From Selaginella moellendorffii (lineage: Eukaryota > Streptophyta > Lycopodiopsida > Selaginellales > Selaginellaceae), in contig NW_003314272.1 in the NCBI RefSeq assembly GCF_000143415.4, forward strand, positions 1 to 51,962: 51,962 bases of DNA. Direction: 5' to 3'. Under the pieces are notes generated by a model. It saw only the letters and a list, made by a program, of their open reading frames with translations. It had not been told where the DNA came from and searched no databases. Below are positions 22,330 to 32,815 of the stretch, piece by piece. The number at the start of each line of letters is the position of its first letter. The stretch's first letter is position 1. The position numbers were made by a program, and so were the translations under genes.

Positions 22330-25300
22330 CTGGAGCACACCTTGTCCTTCACATTATTTGATAGACATTGTAATTTGTTTCTTTGATGTTCCCTTTGAAA
22401 GTGCAACATAAGTTGACCGTGGACAAAAACTGGTCTTGGCAAGTAGATACCCATATTCTGTAATGTTTGTCCCTGAGATTTGCAAATTGTTATGGAAAAT
22501 GCAAGCCTTATCGGGAATTGTCGTCATTTGAGGATAAATGGCATGTCTCTGTCAGTTGGTTTTAAAGAGATTCTTGGTAGGAGGACTTTTTTTCCTTGCA
22601 TACCATTATGTAGAATTTCAGATTCTATAGCATTTGGTAGTACCTTGGTTATAATTAATTTAGTGCCATTACAGAGGCCTTTTTTAGTGTCAATGTTGCG
22701 TAACAACATTACGATACATCCGATTTTTATATGTAGCTTGTGTGGACGCATTCCAGATGGTGTTACTGAGTTTAAGAATTCTACAGGATAGTCTAACATC
22801 TCTTCATCTGAATCTGTTTCTATGATGTCAATGCTTATGTATGTTATTGATGTGCCAGTCATTCTCAAAAGAACTTGGTCATTCACTTGTAGAGAGAGAG
22901 AGAGATCATTTAAAGTCGTGAGAACAGCTTTCTGTGATAGGTTCAGATCATTTGGTTGTATGTGTTTTCCAAACACATTATGTATCAGTTCTCTAGTGGT
23001 GGATATTAGAGGTAATTTTATAACTTCTTGGTTGAATCCTTGGAGGCTAGGTAGGTTACCATTTCTGAGCTTCACAAGCCATCTAGACCATTCCTTTTCT
23101 TCAGAGTTCACCCTCATGTTTGTATGTAATGAGAACTTCACAAGTTTCCACCATATTGGTGAGGATTTCACACTGTTTTGGACAAGTTATGTGTGATGGG
23201 CTCTTTTTAGAACAGATAATGTCTATCTGAAATCTCCTCCTGTTACTAATGTGATGCCACCAAAATCTGTATCACAGTTTTTTATGTCACACAAGACCCT
23301 CTCAACAGCTTTAAAAGTGTGAATGGGTACCATGCTTATTTTGTCCCATATGAGTAGGTCAGCTCTTCTTATGACCTTAGCAGGTGCTGAATTCTCTCAT
23401 AGGTCTGAGGTGCATGTTTCTGTGATTGGTACTGAAAGCTTAAATGTTGAATGAGCTGTTCAGCCTCCTATAAGAAGAGTACTTGCTATTCCTGTCCACA
23501 TGACTGCTAAGACTTTCATGCCATAAGCAGTGACATATTTTATCAGCGTGTTAAAAAGGTATGATTTCCCCATGCCTCCAACACCATCAACAAAGAATAA
23601 TCTGCTTGTTACCTTTTTGTTTTGTATTGCATTTAAGACTTTGTTAAATATGTGAAGCTGTTCCGTGTTCAATCTGGTTTTTAGTAATTCAGCTTAGTCA
23701 GGTGTGCATGACACATAGCTTGTTTCAGTTGTTGTTTCATTATCTCCTATAAACTCTGGATCTGGTAACTCGTAGTCAGACAGTTTCTTGCGATGGTCCT
23801 GGAGTAATATTGACATTTCATGCAATCCATGTTGCACTGCTACTTCATAGTTGTGATTTCGGACCAAGTCTTCACACATGCGTTCCTTGAATTTATCCCA
23901 TAGTTTTTTTGAGATCAATGAGCTTGCAAAACAAACACATGACACTGAATAGATACCTTACTTTTGCAGGCATCTGAAATGTCAATGACTCTTCTAAACA
24001 TTTCTCCCACTCACAATCATCCTGTAGAAGTCCCATTTCTTGTGCAGTAGAATGGTATGTGTCATATGCAACACTGTTTAATACCTTTAAATCACTAAAA
24101 CTTGTAGCACCTTTTTTGTAGAGCAGGAGCATATATAGGTAGAAACATTCAAAGTCATGTGGTGATACAGTATACATTCTACCAACCACCTTGAATGCAC
24201 ATTGGCGTGGTGTCCACATTCTGTTTCTTGAATTCCATGTATACCACTTAGGAACCTTGTGGTACAAGAGTGTCCTTGCAAATTCATCAATCTTCTTTAG
24301 TTCAAACTATTTTGTCAGTTTGGTTATGGCCTTTTTGTAGTGCAATCTCTTCCTCACCCTTGTTGAAATAAATATTTTGAAGGTTTTCCAGGTGGATGTC
24401 CAGTCTCTCAATAGAATGTGATCTCCCATGTAAGTCATATCCATAGATCCTCCATATTCCTTCTGATACAGAGATATAGCAGCAGTTTCTGAAAGCCTTT
24501 ATTTCATCCCAGTCTGGTACTTGTTCAGGTGTTGAGTTCTTGTCCCTTCAAAGGCGTACCTCTGCACAATCATGTGTATATGTATATACACATGTATATA
24601 CACAACCCTTGTATATGTATTTGAATATATACTCGACACTTTTTACAGTGGAACACACCTCGACATTTATATGTGCTCTGTATTTATGTAAGAGGTATTT
24701 GTTGTATGGCACAGCAAACCTGTTGTCGATGGGACTGTATGTCCTTGGCGCCTTCTATACTTTGTTAACTGACCACCGACATTCTGTGTTTCTTCATCTC
24801 TTGGGTAGCGTGACTTACATTCACCATCCTTCGTGCATGAGCTGTTTGGAAATTCAGGCCCACAAGGGCCTTGTATCATGTGCTTTTTAACCAATTCATA
24901 TAATTCTGGGTCTAGTTTGGCATCTGGTATTTCGGCAGTAACTATATTGTCTATGTCATTGTTAGTTCTGATTTTATTATCTTTACCAAGGATCACCAAA
25001 ATATGACAGTGTGGTAGCCCTCTTTTTTGGAATTCAATCACATAGACATAAGCATTGACCTGGCCAAATATTTCTCATTTGTAAATGTCATCTATGAGTT
25101 CCTGTTTCTTGATGCGGAACACACGTGCAACCAAGTCAGGTCTGTCTGCAGTTGTTTGTCCTGGTAGAAGGTTTTCAATGATCTCTTTCCATTTAGGATT
25201 GCAGGTGAATGTTATGAACAAATCAGGTTTTCCATACATCCTTACAAGACTCATGGCATTCTGGTAGTTCTGATTCATCTGTTGTGGGCCTCCAGTGAAT

Positions 25301-26340
25301 GAGGATGGAAGTATTATTAGTTTTCCAGCACGTACCCTTTGCTGTTCGGCTCTGTTTATCACGAAATCTGAGAGGCCACCTTATGCTTCAGCACATAACT
25401 CACATTGGTGGTTTCTTATCCATGTTAGTCTGCCACCTTCAATCTTGGTGTATGTATCGACCACGTATTGTTGTGTGAGTTTTCCTGCTGTCAACACAGA
25501 GTTGAAATAGATGCTTCTTATGCCATTGTGACATATGCCCCGTATAGCAGATTTGTGTTGATAAAATTCCATCATTGTGACATTACACGTTTAAGTGTAC
25601 TGCCGTTATCTGTGTATTTTAATTATTTGACCATCCATCCTCTCCACTGGGAAAAACATTAGATAATAGGGTCACAATATGATGAAATGATTGATTCTTC
25701 CTTTGGATAGACTGTTATTCTACAGTCAAATGGTGGGTTCCCGCTTGGATTTGTAAAAATGGCAGCCATTTCATTTGAACACGGTGTATTGTATCTTTGA
25801 GGACCTGTTGTGCTCTCTCCCTTGATGTACATGACAATCTCTTGGGATGAAAGAGACATCTCACTCTCAAGTTCGTGCAACATCTTGAATGCTTTTGCAT
25901 AGGGATTGACTTCTCGTAACAGAACATCTAATCTGTACATTAGTTCCCAGTCGCATTTTTTGTTATGCATATTTCTCATTCTTGTTTTTGTTGCTTGTGC
26001 CGTATCTAGAATATAAAGTTGTGAATACATTGCTTCTTGATCGTCTCGTGGTCTGAAGCTGCCCATACAGTGATATACTTAACCGTGTATCTTAAAGTAG
26101 TATGGTTTGCCACCCAAAAAGTCTTCGATGTTTGCTCCCATGGAAGCAAATGCTAGAGCACTATTATAGTTCCTTATTAGTTCTTTGAAATTTCCCTGGT
26201 TTGAATTACCTTCTAGCAACCTCTGGATCAATTCAGGGAAATGGTTTCTATTTTTTATTTGGACATGGCTGCGATGACAGCATTGTGATTTTGTTTCCGC
26301 ATTAAAATGGAAAGCTCTGCAATGGACACATTTTTTTCCA
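22330..26340 (-). pseudogene. Helitron Rep-Pif1 helicase (RepHel), inactivated
   Basis: The order on the minus strand is that of a RepHel protein. It begins with a Helitron-like N region (AFASMGANIEDFLGG near 26150, then ITFTCNPKW near 25200). The Rep catalytic block follows, with GLPHCHILVIL near 25010 (two-His motif) and KYIYKG near 24610 (Tyr/Lys motif). A conserved linker reads IWRIYGYDLHGRSHSIERLD near 24430. The helicase has a Walker A GVGGMGKS near 23590, a Walker B region LLIWDKISM near 23340, RPHKLHIKIG near 22720, and QGQTLQNMGIYLPRP near 22450. Multiple stops and frame changes break it, and Walker B has Lys where Pif1-like helicases have Glu. It should not be functional. Confidence 0.85.
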
Positions 26341-26360
26341 TTGGCCCTATGTAGTTTTCT

Positions 26361-26708
26361 AGCTTATAGACAAGCATTCTCCATTCTAAAGGTAAAAAGT
26401 TGATGGTGCTAGAGACCGAGCAAGCTTTCAGTTACTCATGGAACTTTGATTATCATGCAGGGATTCTCAAGTTCTTCTCCAGCTTCCTTTGAAAAAACGT
26501 GCCACAGGTAAGAAGAATTCTCCCAATTATCTGGACGTTTTTCGTGACTAATACGTGATTGATCTCTCAGGGCGCTGCTACAACGTGCTACACAGCTTTA
26601 CATCCAAGCCTCAAGGACGTCACCAGGCAATACTTCGTGGATTCCAACAAATCCAACTGTAGCGCTTATGGCAGAGATCCTGAGCTCGCTCACAAGCTAT
26701 GGACCAGG
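26361..26708 (+). pseudogene. TIC32-like SDR 3' exons, tandem copy 1
   Basis: The unit contains the end of one exon (ILKFFSSF...KNVPQ), a 63-nt intron starting GTAAGAAG, and the last exon beginning [18 protein letters not shown]. This matches the C-terminal segment of plant TIC32/retinol-dehydrogenase-like short-chain dehydrogenases. The copy has lost six bases near its end relative to copy 2 (ELAHKLWT directly followed by RSL). The catalytic Tyr-x3-Lys and the NAD-binding fold are absent because only the 3' end is duplicated. Confidence 0.7.
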
Positions 26709-27062
26709 AGCTTATAGACAAGCATTGTCCGTCCTAAAGGTAAAAGGTTGGTGGTGCTAGAGACCGAGCAAGATTTCGGTTACTTATGGAACTTTGATCT
26801 TCATGCAGGGATTCTCAAGTTCTTCTCCAGCTTCCTTTGGAAAAATGTGCCACAGGTAAGAAGAATTCTCCCAATTATCTGGAAGTTTTTCGTGACTAAT
26901 ACGTGATCGATCTCTCAGGGCGCTGCTACAACGTGCTACATAGCTTTACATCCAAGCCTCAAGGACGTCACCATGCAATACTTCTTGGATTCCAACAAAT
27001 CCAACTGTAGCGCTTATGGCAGAGATCCGAGCTCGCTCACAAGCTATGGACCTTCTCCCAGG
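26709..27062 (+). pseudogene. TIC32-like SDR 3' exons, tandem copy 2
   Basis: It has the same two exons and intron as copy 1, with FLWKNVPQ | [19 protein letters not shown] one-base loss in the GAGATCC(G)GAGCTC stretch shifts the frame just before the expected [15 protein letters not shown] ending. Copy-to-copy identity is high, implying recent tandem duplication. Confidence 0.7.
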
Positions 27063-27380
27063 AGCTTATAGACAAGCATTCTCTGTCCTAAAGGTAAAAT
27101 GTTGATGGTGCTAGAGACCGAGCGAGCTTTCGGTTTCTTATCATGCAGGGGTTCTCAAGTTCTTCTCCAGCTTCCTTTGGAAAAATGTGGCACACAGGTA
27201 AGAAGAATTCTCTCAATTATCTGGAAGTTTTTCGTGACTAATACGTGATCGATCTCTCAGGGTGATGCTACGACGTGCTATGCAGCTTTACATCCAAGCC
27301 TCAAGGATGTCACCGGGCAATACTTCGTGGATTCCAACAAATCCAACTGTAGCACTTCAAGCTATGGACCTTCTCCCAGG
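27063..27380 (+). pseudogene. TIC32-like SDR 3' exons, tandem copy 3
   Basis: It shares the exon-intron-exon layout. It has an internal deletion in the linker upstream of the first exon and another removing the segment between NCSTS and the tail. A fourth, 64-base partial unit (27381-27444) runs straight into ALDH coding sequence, so the tandem array is fused to the next gene piece. Confidence 0.65.
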
Positions 27381-27441
27381 AGCTTATAGATAAGCATTCT
27401 CCGTCCTAAAGGTAAAGGTTGATGGTGCTAGAGACCGAGCG

Positions 27442-27713
27442 AGCAACAAGGCCTTCTATGCGTTTGAGCACATAGAGGTAGCTTTGCGTTTGAGATATAG
27501 AAAGTATTGATCAATTGTTTGATGATTATTTGATCCTCACAGGCTGGAGGAGTTTGCCTCAACGATTCGCCAAGCATGCGCATTGATAGTCAGCCATACA
27601 GTGGGATCAAAGACTCTGGAATCCAACAAGAGGGTGTCAAGTACGCGATGGACAACATGCTCGAAACCAAAGTTTTAGTCATGGGCAATGTAGGCAACGC
27701 GTCTTTCTTTTGA
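27442..27713 (+). pseudogene. Aldehyde dehydrogenase, last two exons (plus strand)
   Basis: The exon piece 27442-27477 (SNKAFYAFEHIE) and exon 27543-27713 join in phase. They encode the ALDH C-terminal region: GGVCLNDSPS, then PYSGIKDSGIQQEGVKYAM and ETKVLVMGN, ending in TGA. This segment normally follows directly after the exon found on the minus strand at 27858. The two halves of one gene therefore lie on opposite strands, consistent with an inversion. The 5' end of the first exon is replaced by SDR-array sequence. The ALDH21 subfamily (known from mosses and lycophytes) is one possibility but is not established here. Confidence 0.75.
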
Positions 27714-27764
27714 TCAAGCTCGAGCTCGAGCTTTCGAGAAGAGCAAATACAGTCTATCCACAAA

Positions 27765-28429
27765 TCATTGCTGAGTTGTCCTTGTATGCATAAAGACGCC
27801 GGCTTGGAGACCGTAATGTGTGTTGTTAGCTTCCTTCACGGCTTCCTTGAAATCACCACTGTTTTAGTTTAGAGAAAAAAAAAACAGGAAGTAAAGAAGA
27901 ACTTCGGGAGCTTACTTGTATGAGTAGAAAAGGATCACGGGACCGAAAATCTCTTCCTTCCTTGCATCCATGTCAAAGGGAGCGTCTTCCAGGATCATTG
28001 GCTCCATGAAAGCTCCCCTTTGCTTACCACCAACTAGAAGTTTGGCGGCAGCCCTCACTGCCTTGTTCACGCTCTTCTCCACTGTAGCTGCTGATGACTC
28101 GGATATCATGGGCCCGATGGACGTGTCGTCTTGGCGAGGATCTCCACCTTTGAGTTTCTTAACAGCAGTGATCAATGTGTCCTTCACCTACACAACCAGC
28201 ACCAGATACGTTAGATCAAGGCTCGATTTGAGAACAAAGAATATAATAGAATTTAAAGACGAGTGTCCGATACCTCCTTGTAAACGCCACCTCTCACGTG
28301 CTGCATGTGAATGCACGACTGGCTGCTTTGATAGAATCCCCCGTGGACCAGCCTAGCGATTGTACCTTCCAAGTCTGGAACAAGATCTTCCACTATGCAT
28401 GGAGCATTGCCTCCCAGCTCCAGAACCAC
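27765..28429 (-). pseudogene. Aldehyde dehydrogenase, three middle exons (minus strand)
   Basis: The exons at 28429-28274, 28187-27916 and 27858-27765 join in phase with GT-AG introns. The first contains VLELGGN (with the general-base Glu) and SSQSCIHMQ (with the catalytic Cys), the core of NAD(P)-dependent aldehyde oxidation. The second has KKLKGGDPRQ and EEIFGPVILF. The third has VKEANNTHYGLQAGVFMHT and then runs into a stop where the parent gene should continue. Upstream of 28429 an acceptor is present, but the next 5' exon is absent; AT-rich DNA follows. The active-site residues are intact, but the gene is truncated at both ends. Confidence 0.8.
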
Positions 28430-29410
28430 CTGTAAGAGGAATCAAAGAAGTTGAAGAAAGTGAAGCTCCATCTAAAGGAAGACATAATAAAATAACATTA
28501 AATTTTAGTATCTTTAAAACTAAGAATAGTTTGCTAAATCAATTTTAGTCTTCAAGATTAGCATTTTCCAAAACATCCATCTTACAACTGATATAAATCC
28601 CAGCTGAAAATATGTTTCTTTTTTAATAATTTTCTTTAAAAATATATTTTATATTTTATATTTTATGTAGATAATGTCATTCTATAGTATTTAATAAAGC
28701 CAAAAATTTCATAGAGTTCGACTGAAGTAGTGGTTCTTGCAATATAAAATATATTTTAATTATTCATGTATATAGTAGTATGTTAGAACTAATTTTATAA
28801 GTTTTAGTTTTATATAATTTAAAATCTGGTTTGAACAATCTAATTTATAATACAAGAGAATGATAAAGAAGAGTGGATAAAATGAAAAACACTAACACCT
28901 TACTCATAAATAAAAAGTTTTATACACCAAAGTATATTTTTTAGAAATGTAAATAAAAAATAAATTAACCTTATATATATTATATTGATTATATTATTAT
29001 ATTATTGTAAATATATTATCATATATAAAATATGTTAATATTATTATCTACATAGTAATGTGCTAGATCTATATTTTTAATTAATAATTTATTTTTATAG
29101 TTTAAATATTTTTATAATTGATATTTATTTTTAAAAATAATTTAGACTCATATGGTCTCACTTCTTGAAGTTGTCTATGCTGAAAAATAATTTTATGGAG
29201 AACTTTTATAAGTAATTTTATCTTTTCTAGACAATTATTTATAAATATTAAAAGAACTATTTAATAAAGTACTTGTTGCTGGAGAAGTAGAAGCTACAAA
29301 GCTGGTCAAGCTAACCAATACTTACTTGATGGGGATTTTAAACTATGGGTTCCTCATCACGAGGAGCTCACCGAGTGTGTGATTTTCCATCATTGTGGAT
29401 TTTACTTTAT

Positions 29411-29470
<60 letters not shown>
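29411..29470 (+). repeat. Compound (AT)n(GA)n microsatellite
   Basis: About 10 AT units run directly into 20 GA units. Confidence 0.95.
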
Positions 29471-29473
<3 letters not shown>

Positions 29474-30997
29474 TTAAGGTATAAATATGATTTCTAAAGG
29501 TTTACATCTTACTATTTCATTTGATTTGCCCTTGGCTTAAGAAGATTGATCAAATCAAACCCTCTAATCCCAAAGAAAAATGAACCTGCAAAAGATCACA
29601 ACCATCATTGAGATGTGTCTGAGATGGAATGTGTACCTCACAATATGCAACATGCAATGGCCCATTGTGATACTAATAAAGCATCAACCACTTAAGCCAT
29701 TTTGCTAGGCAATGTTATATCCTGCAAGACAATCTTACAATTCTACTGGACTCTATAGAACAAGAGCTAGGCTAATGATCATATTACAAATATTTTATAA
29801 GCAGAATTCTGCTGTAAATTTCTATCATCCAACAACTTCTTTAGAGCATGTTCTATGTTGTGAAAATTTAGGAGATTACACTAAATCATAGTTATATTTG
29901 AAACTTTCAGTTTATAATATAGCTAGAAATTAATATACATATATTTTTATGAACATTATAATGTGATTATATTCAGAATAGAGTTGTAATTATTGATAAT
30001 ACATGTAAATCATTTTTATATGTTGTAGTTATCCAGTTATTTAGATTATTAAAATATGTAAAGGTTAGATAGGTGCTGGAAAATATTTGGCACATAATAC
30101 CTCACACCAGATTACTGTATCATATCCCAGAATAATTGCATTTAAATTTCCAATATCTGCAATCTAAAATTTTAGAGAGGAAAATATAATAATTGCACTT
30201 TGTAAAGGGAAATTGCATTTGAGACTCACAAAAATGAGTACAAAAGAGCCAACAAGGCAAGTTTCTTATGCTCAAGTCTTATAGTCATTTTGCTGGTGTT
30301 TATATTACAAAATAAACAAATAAAAACATCAATTTTCTCTACACAATTCATTAGTGAAGCTAAGAACTAATATTTCCCTCAAAAAGGCCTGGAAGAACCA
30401 AATTGAAGCACTAGCTGCTGGTTGGGTTTATTTTTTTCTAGTAGCAAAGTTGTTTTTCTCTAGAGACAAATTGATCTTGAATCCCAGATTTTCTTACAGA
30501 CACAATCAAGGCTGTGTGAGGAATTCTGTGTAAGGGATCAGAGCATTGACTGTGGCACTAGATTCAGCCAAGAGTATGGTTCTTAGCCACAAACACTTCA
30601 ATGATGACATGGATTATTATCATAGCAAGGTCTATCACTAACTTAAAGGTATATAGCCATTTCTCCAAATGATTTTTACCACCTGTTGAATTTAGTTGCA
30701 TGAGAAACCTCTAAGAACATTAAGAGCCTAAGTGCTAACATAAGTATCAAATTTGGACAAGCTGAGAGTTCTTTGTAGGATGCTACAAAAAGAAACTTCA
30801 AACCATTACCATATCAAGAGCAATGACTTCACTTTCACTCAATATTTCCCAAACTCCTTTTATGAAATGTAGTGGATAAGCACCTGTCTGTAGAAATTTT
30901 GAAAGCTAAACCACATCCCCAATAAATCGGAACCTACTTTAATTTCTCTAATATTGGGTAAACCATATTAGAACTAAGCTGAACATGCACACAGCCA

Positions 30998-31069
30998 GGG
31001 CAGGTAGCTCAGTGGTAGAGCACCTGGCACGGGTGTAAGAGGTCCTGGGTTCAATCCCTGGCCTGTCCA
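30998..31069 (+). repeat. tRNA-derived repeat, copy 1 (SINE-like head)
   Basis: A near-complete cloverleaf. The acceptor GGGCAGG pairs with CCTGTCC (one G-U), and the D arm GCTC...GAGC, an A box (TAGCTCAGTGG) and a B box (GGTTCAATCCC) are present. The anticodon stem has mismatches and the base before the anticodon is A, not the invariant U, so this is not a working tRNA gene. Flanking sequence is shared with copy 3, as expected of a dispersed tRNA-derived element. Confidence 0.65.
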
Positions 31070-31098
31070 GATTCATTTTCCAATAAACCTCCAAAATA

Positions 31099-31149
31099 AG
31101 CACCTGGAACTGGTGTAGGAGGTCCTGTGTTCAATCCCCGGCCTGTCCA
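31099..31149 (+). repeat. tRNA-derived repeat, copy 2 (5' truncated)
   Basis: It lacks the acceptor and D arm. It keeps the anticodon region, B box (GTTCAATCCCC) and CCTGTCC 3' acceptor strand, and it is followed by the same downstream sequence (CCATTTTCCAACAAACC) as copy 3. Confidence 0.6.
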
Positions 31150-31192
31150 GATCCATTTTCCAACAAACCAAAATAATCATACTCCTGTGGTA

Positions 31193-31301
31193 GGCATGGA
31201 CTGGCAAGTAGGGATGTGCAAGTAGGGATGTGTGCATGGACTGGCAAGTAAAGTAGGGATGTGTGCATGGACTGGCAAGTAGGGATGTGCAAGTAGGGAT
31301 G
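31193..31301 (+). repeat. Small minisatellite
   Basis: Variants of GCATGGACTGGCAAGTA and GGGATGTGTGCA are repeated about three times between tRNA-derived copies 2 and 3. Confidence 0.75.
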
Positions 31302-31357
31302 TGTGGCGTGTTCAGCTTAAGGGGGAGTGTTAGAACTACTGAACATGCACACAACCA

Positions 31358-31429
31358 AGGCAGGTAGCTTAGTGGTAGAGCACCTGGCACCGGTGTAGGA
31401 GGTCCTGGGTTAGATCCCTGGCCTGTCCA
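31358..31429 (+). repeat. tRNA-derived repeat, copy 3
   Basis: Full length. It shares the upstream ACTGAACATGCACACA and downstream CCATTTTCCAACAAACC with the other copies. Relative to copy 1 its D-arm (GCTT) and B-box (GGTTAGATCC) are mutated, so it is a decayed copy. Confidence 0.6.
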
Positions 31430-32218
31430 GATCCATTTTCCAACAAACCAATATAATCATACTCTTTCCAAACAAATATACTATTTACTTGTAAATTTCA
31501 GTCATTGTTCTTCTCCTTGTTGGGGCACTTCTTTCTCTAAATACAATCAAACTTTACAATATAATTAAAAATTGCTTTATGCTTGAATGAAAGTGGGCTT
31601 TTATTCCATGCATAGACTCAATACAATTTCTGCAAATGAGAAATATAGAAGAGTAACTCCTAATTAATAATTATTGGTATATTCTGTTTTCTTATTTCTT
31701 ATAAAAGGTATTAGACTTATTTTTATGCTGTTAATATGCTTTAAAATTATTAGCTCTAAACATTATTCCAAAAACTACTCTCTACATTACTCATATAAAG
31801 TTTTACAACTATACCAAAAAAAATTTCAAACCCTTCATTAAAAAATTATTTTAATATTTAAAGGACTCACTAAAAATTGTGTTTAAAATAATTCAATATT
31901 ATTTTGGAATTTTTTCATATTTAGTTTAATCTATATTTTCCAATGGAGCTGGAATCTCAGCATCATCATACTCATATATATTAACACTACATTATTAAAA
32001 TTAAACATACTTTTGTAGTAAAAAGATTGTATATCGTAGACACAATAAAAAGACACAAAATGCATGAATATAAATATAAGGCATAAGGGAATATTGAAAA
32101 TAAATATGGAAGATATTAAAGTTCTTGAAAAAAATATAACACATAAAGTTAACATCTTTCACTTAGTATCATACAATTCCAAAACTTTCAGTCTGAAAAC
32201 TAAACTTCATAATATAAA

Positions 32219-32815
32219 GGACTGCTCCTCCTCCTTTCCCCCCAATTGGGACTCCGGGATAACATTTCGGAATACCGTGGGCCTACGTGAGCCCCGTGGG
32301 TACTCTCCCCACCTTCTGCCTTTGGGTGATCTAGCTATGGGCTTAGAGCGAGGTTCTGTTGAGCCACGCCTGGTATCCAAGTAGGTAGTGCCACCCACAC
32401 TTGGACTGGGAGCATCGGCCAGTCAATCTCCCGGAGGAACTAGAGCCGGCTCTTGAACACTTCACCAAGCTACCCCGCTTGTCGGTCTGTATTCACTCTA
32501 GTCTTGGACTTCCTAGTGGTCAATTCATCACCCAACACTAGGTCTGGCCTTCCTGGGCTAAACTGGCCTTTCTTGGCCAAACTGGCTCCACTGCAGTCCT
32601 CCCCCTTACTATACTTTTGGAGCTCACCAAACCCCCTAGGGTCTGGGAGACAAAAGCTTTGGGCTTTCACCCTCTCAGACTCGAACTCAAACTTAAACTC
32701 AGACTCGGACTCGGATTCGGATTCGGACTCGGACTCGGACTCGGACTTGGACTTGGGCTTGGTCTCGGCCTCCGCCTCGGTCTCGGTCTTGGTCCTGGTC
32801 TCGGTCTCGGTCCCA
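32219..32815 (-). mobile_element. 3' LTR of the minus-sense family A element, left part (truncated)
   Basis: Minus-strand family A LTR sequence starts abruptly at 32219, about 540 bases short of the expected LTR end. It runs into the GAG-hexamer array, where it is interrupted at 32815 by a plus-sense solo LTR. The array resumes at 34664, so 32219-32815 and 34664-35385 are one LTR. Truncation on the left removes the element's outer target-site duplication. Confidence 0.8.

Larger units (their letters stand above)
22180..26345 (-). mobile_element. Helitron, autonomous type, decayed
   Basis: The minus strand carries a Rep/helicase reading frame running from about 26330 to 22330 and then a Helitron 3' end. 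The end is present twice: hairpin 22191-22205 with CTAG at 22180-22183, and hairpin 22232-22244 with CTAG at 22220-22223, each followed by T on the minus strand. The 5' TC end is not resolved. It may be near 26350, where recognisable SDR sequence resumes, or further right if the SDR and ALDH pieces are captured cargo. Confidence 0.75.
28430..32218. other. AT-rich region without genes
   Basis: Beyond the ALDH acceptor the composition shifts to strongly AT-rich with no frame above about 105 codons and no recognisable exon. It contains an AT/GA microsatellite, three tRNA-derived repeats and a small minisatellite (listed separately). The AT-rich block ends abruptly at a truncated family A LTR at 32219. 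It could be a large old intron or intergenic DNA, or an insertion into the ALDH gene. Confidence 0.5.

Noticed and set aside
30998-31069. Functional tRNA gene
   Set aside because: The anticodon stem is mismatched, the base before the anticodon is not U, and two further degraded copies lie nearby, indicating a tRNA-derived repeat.
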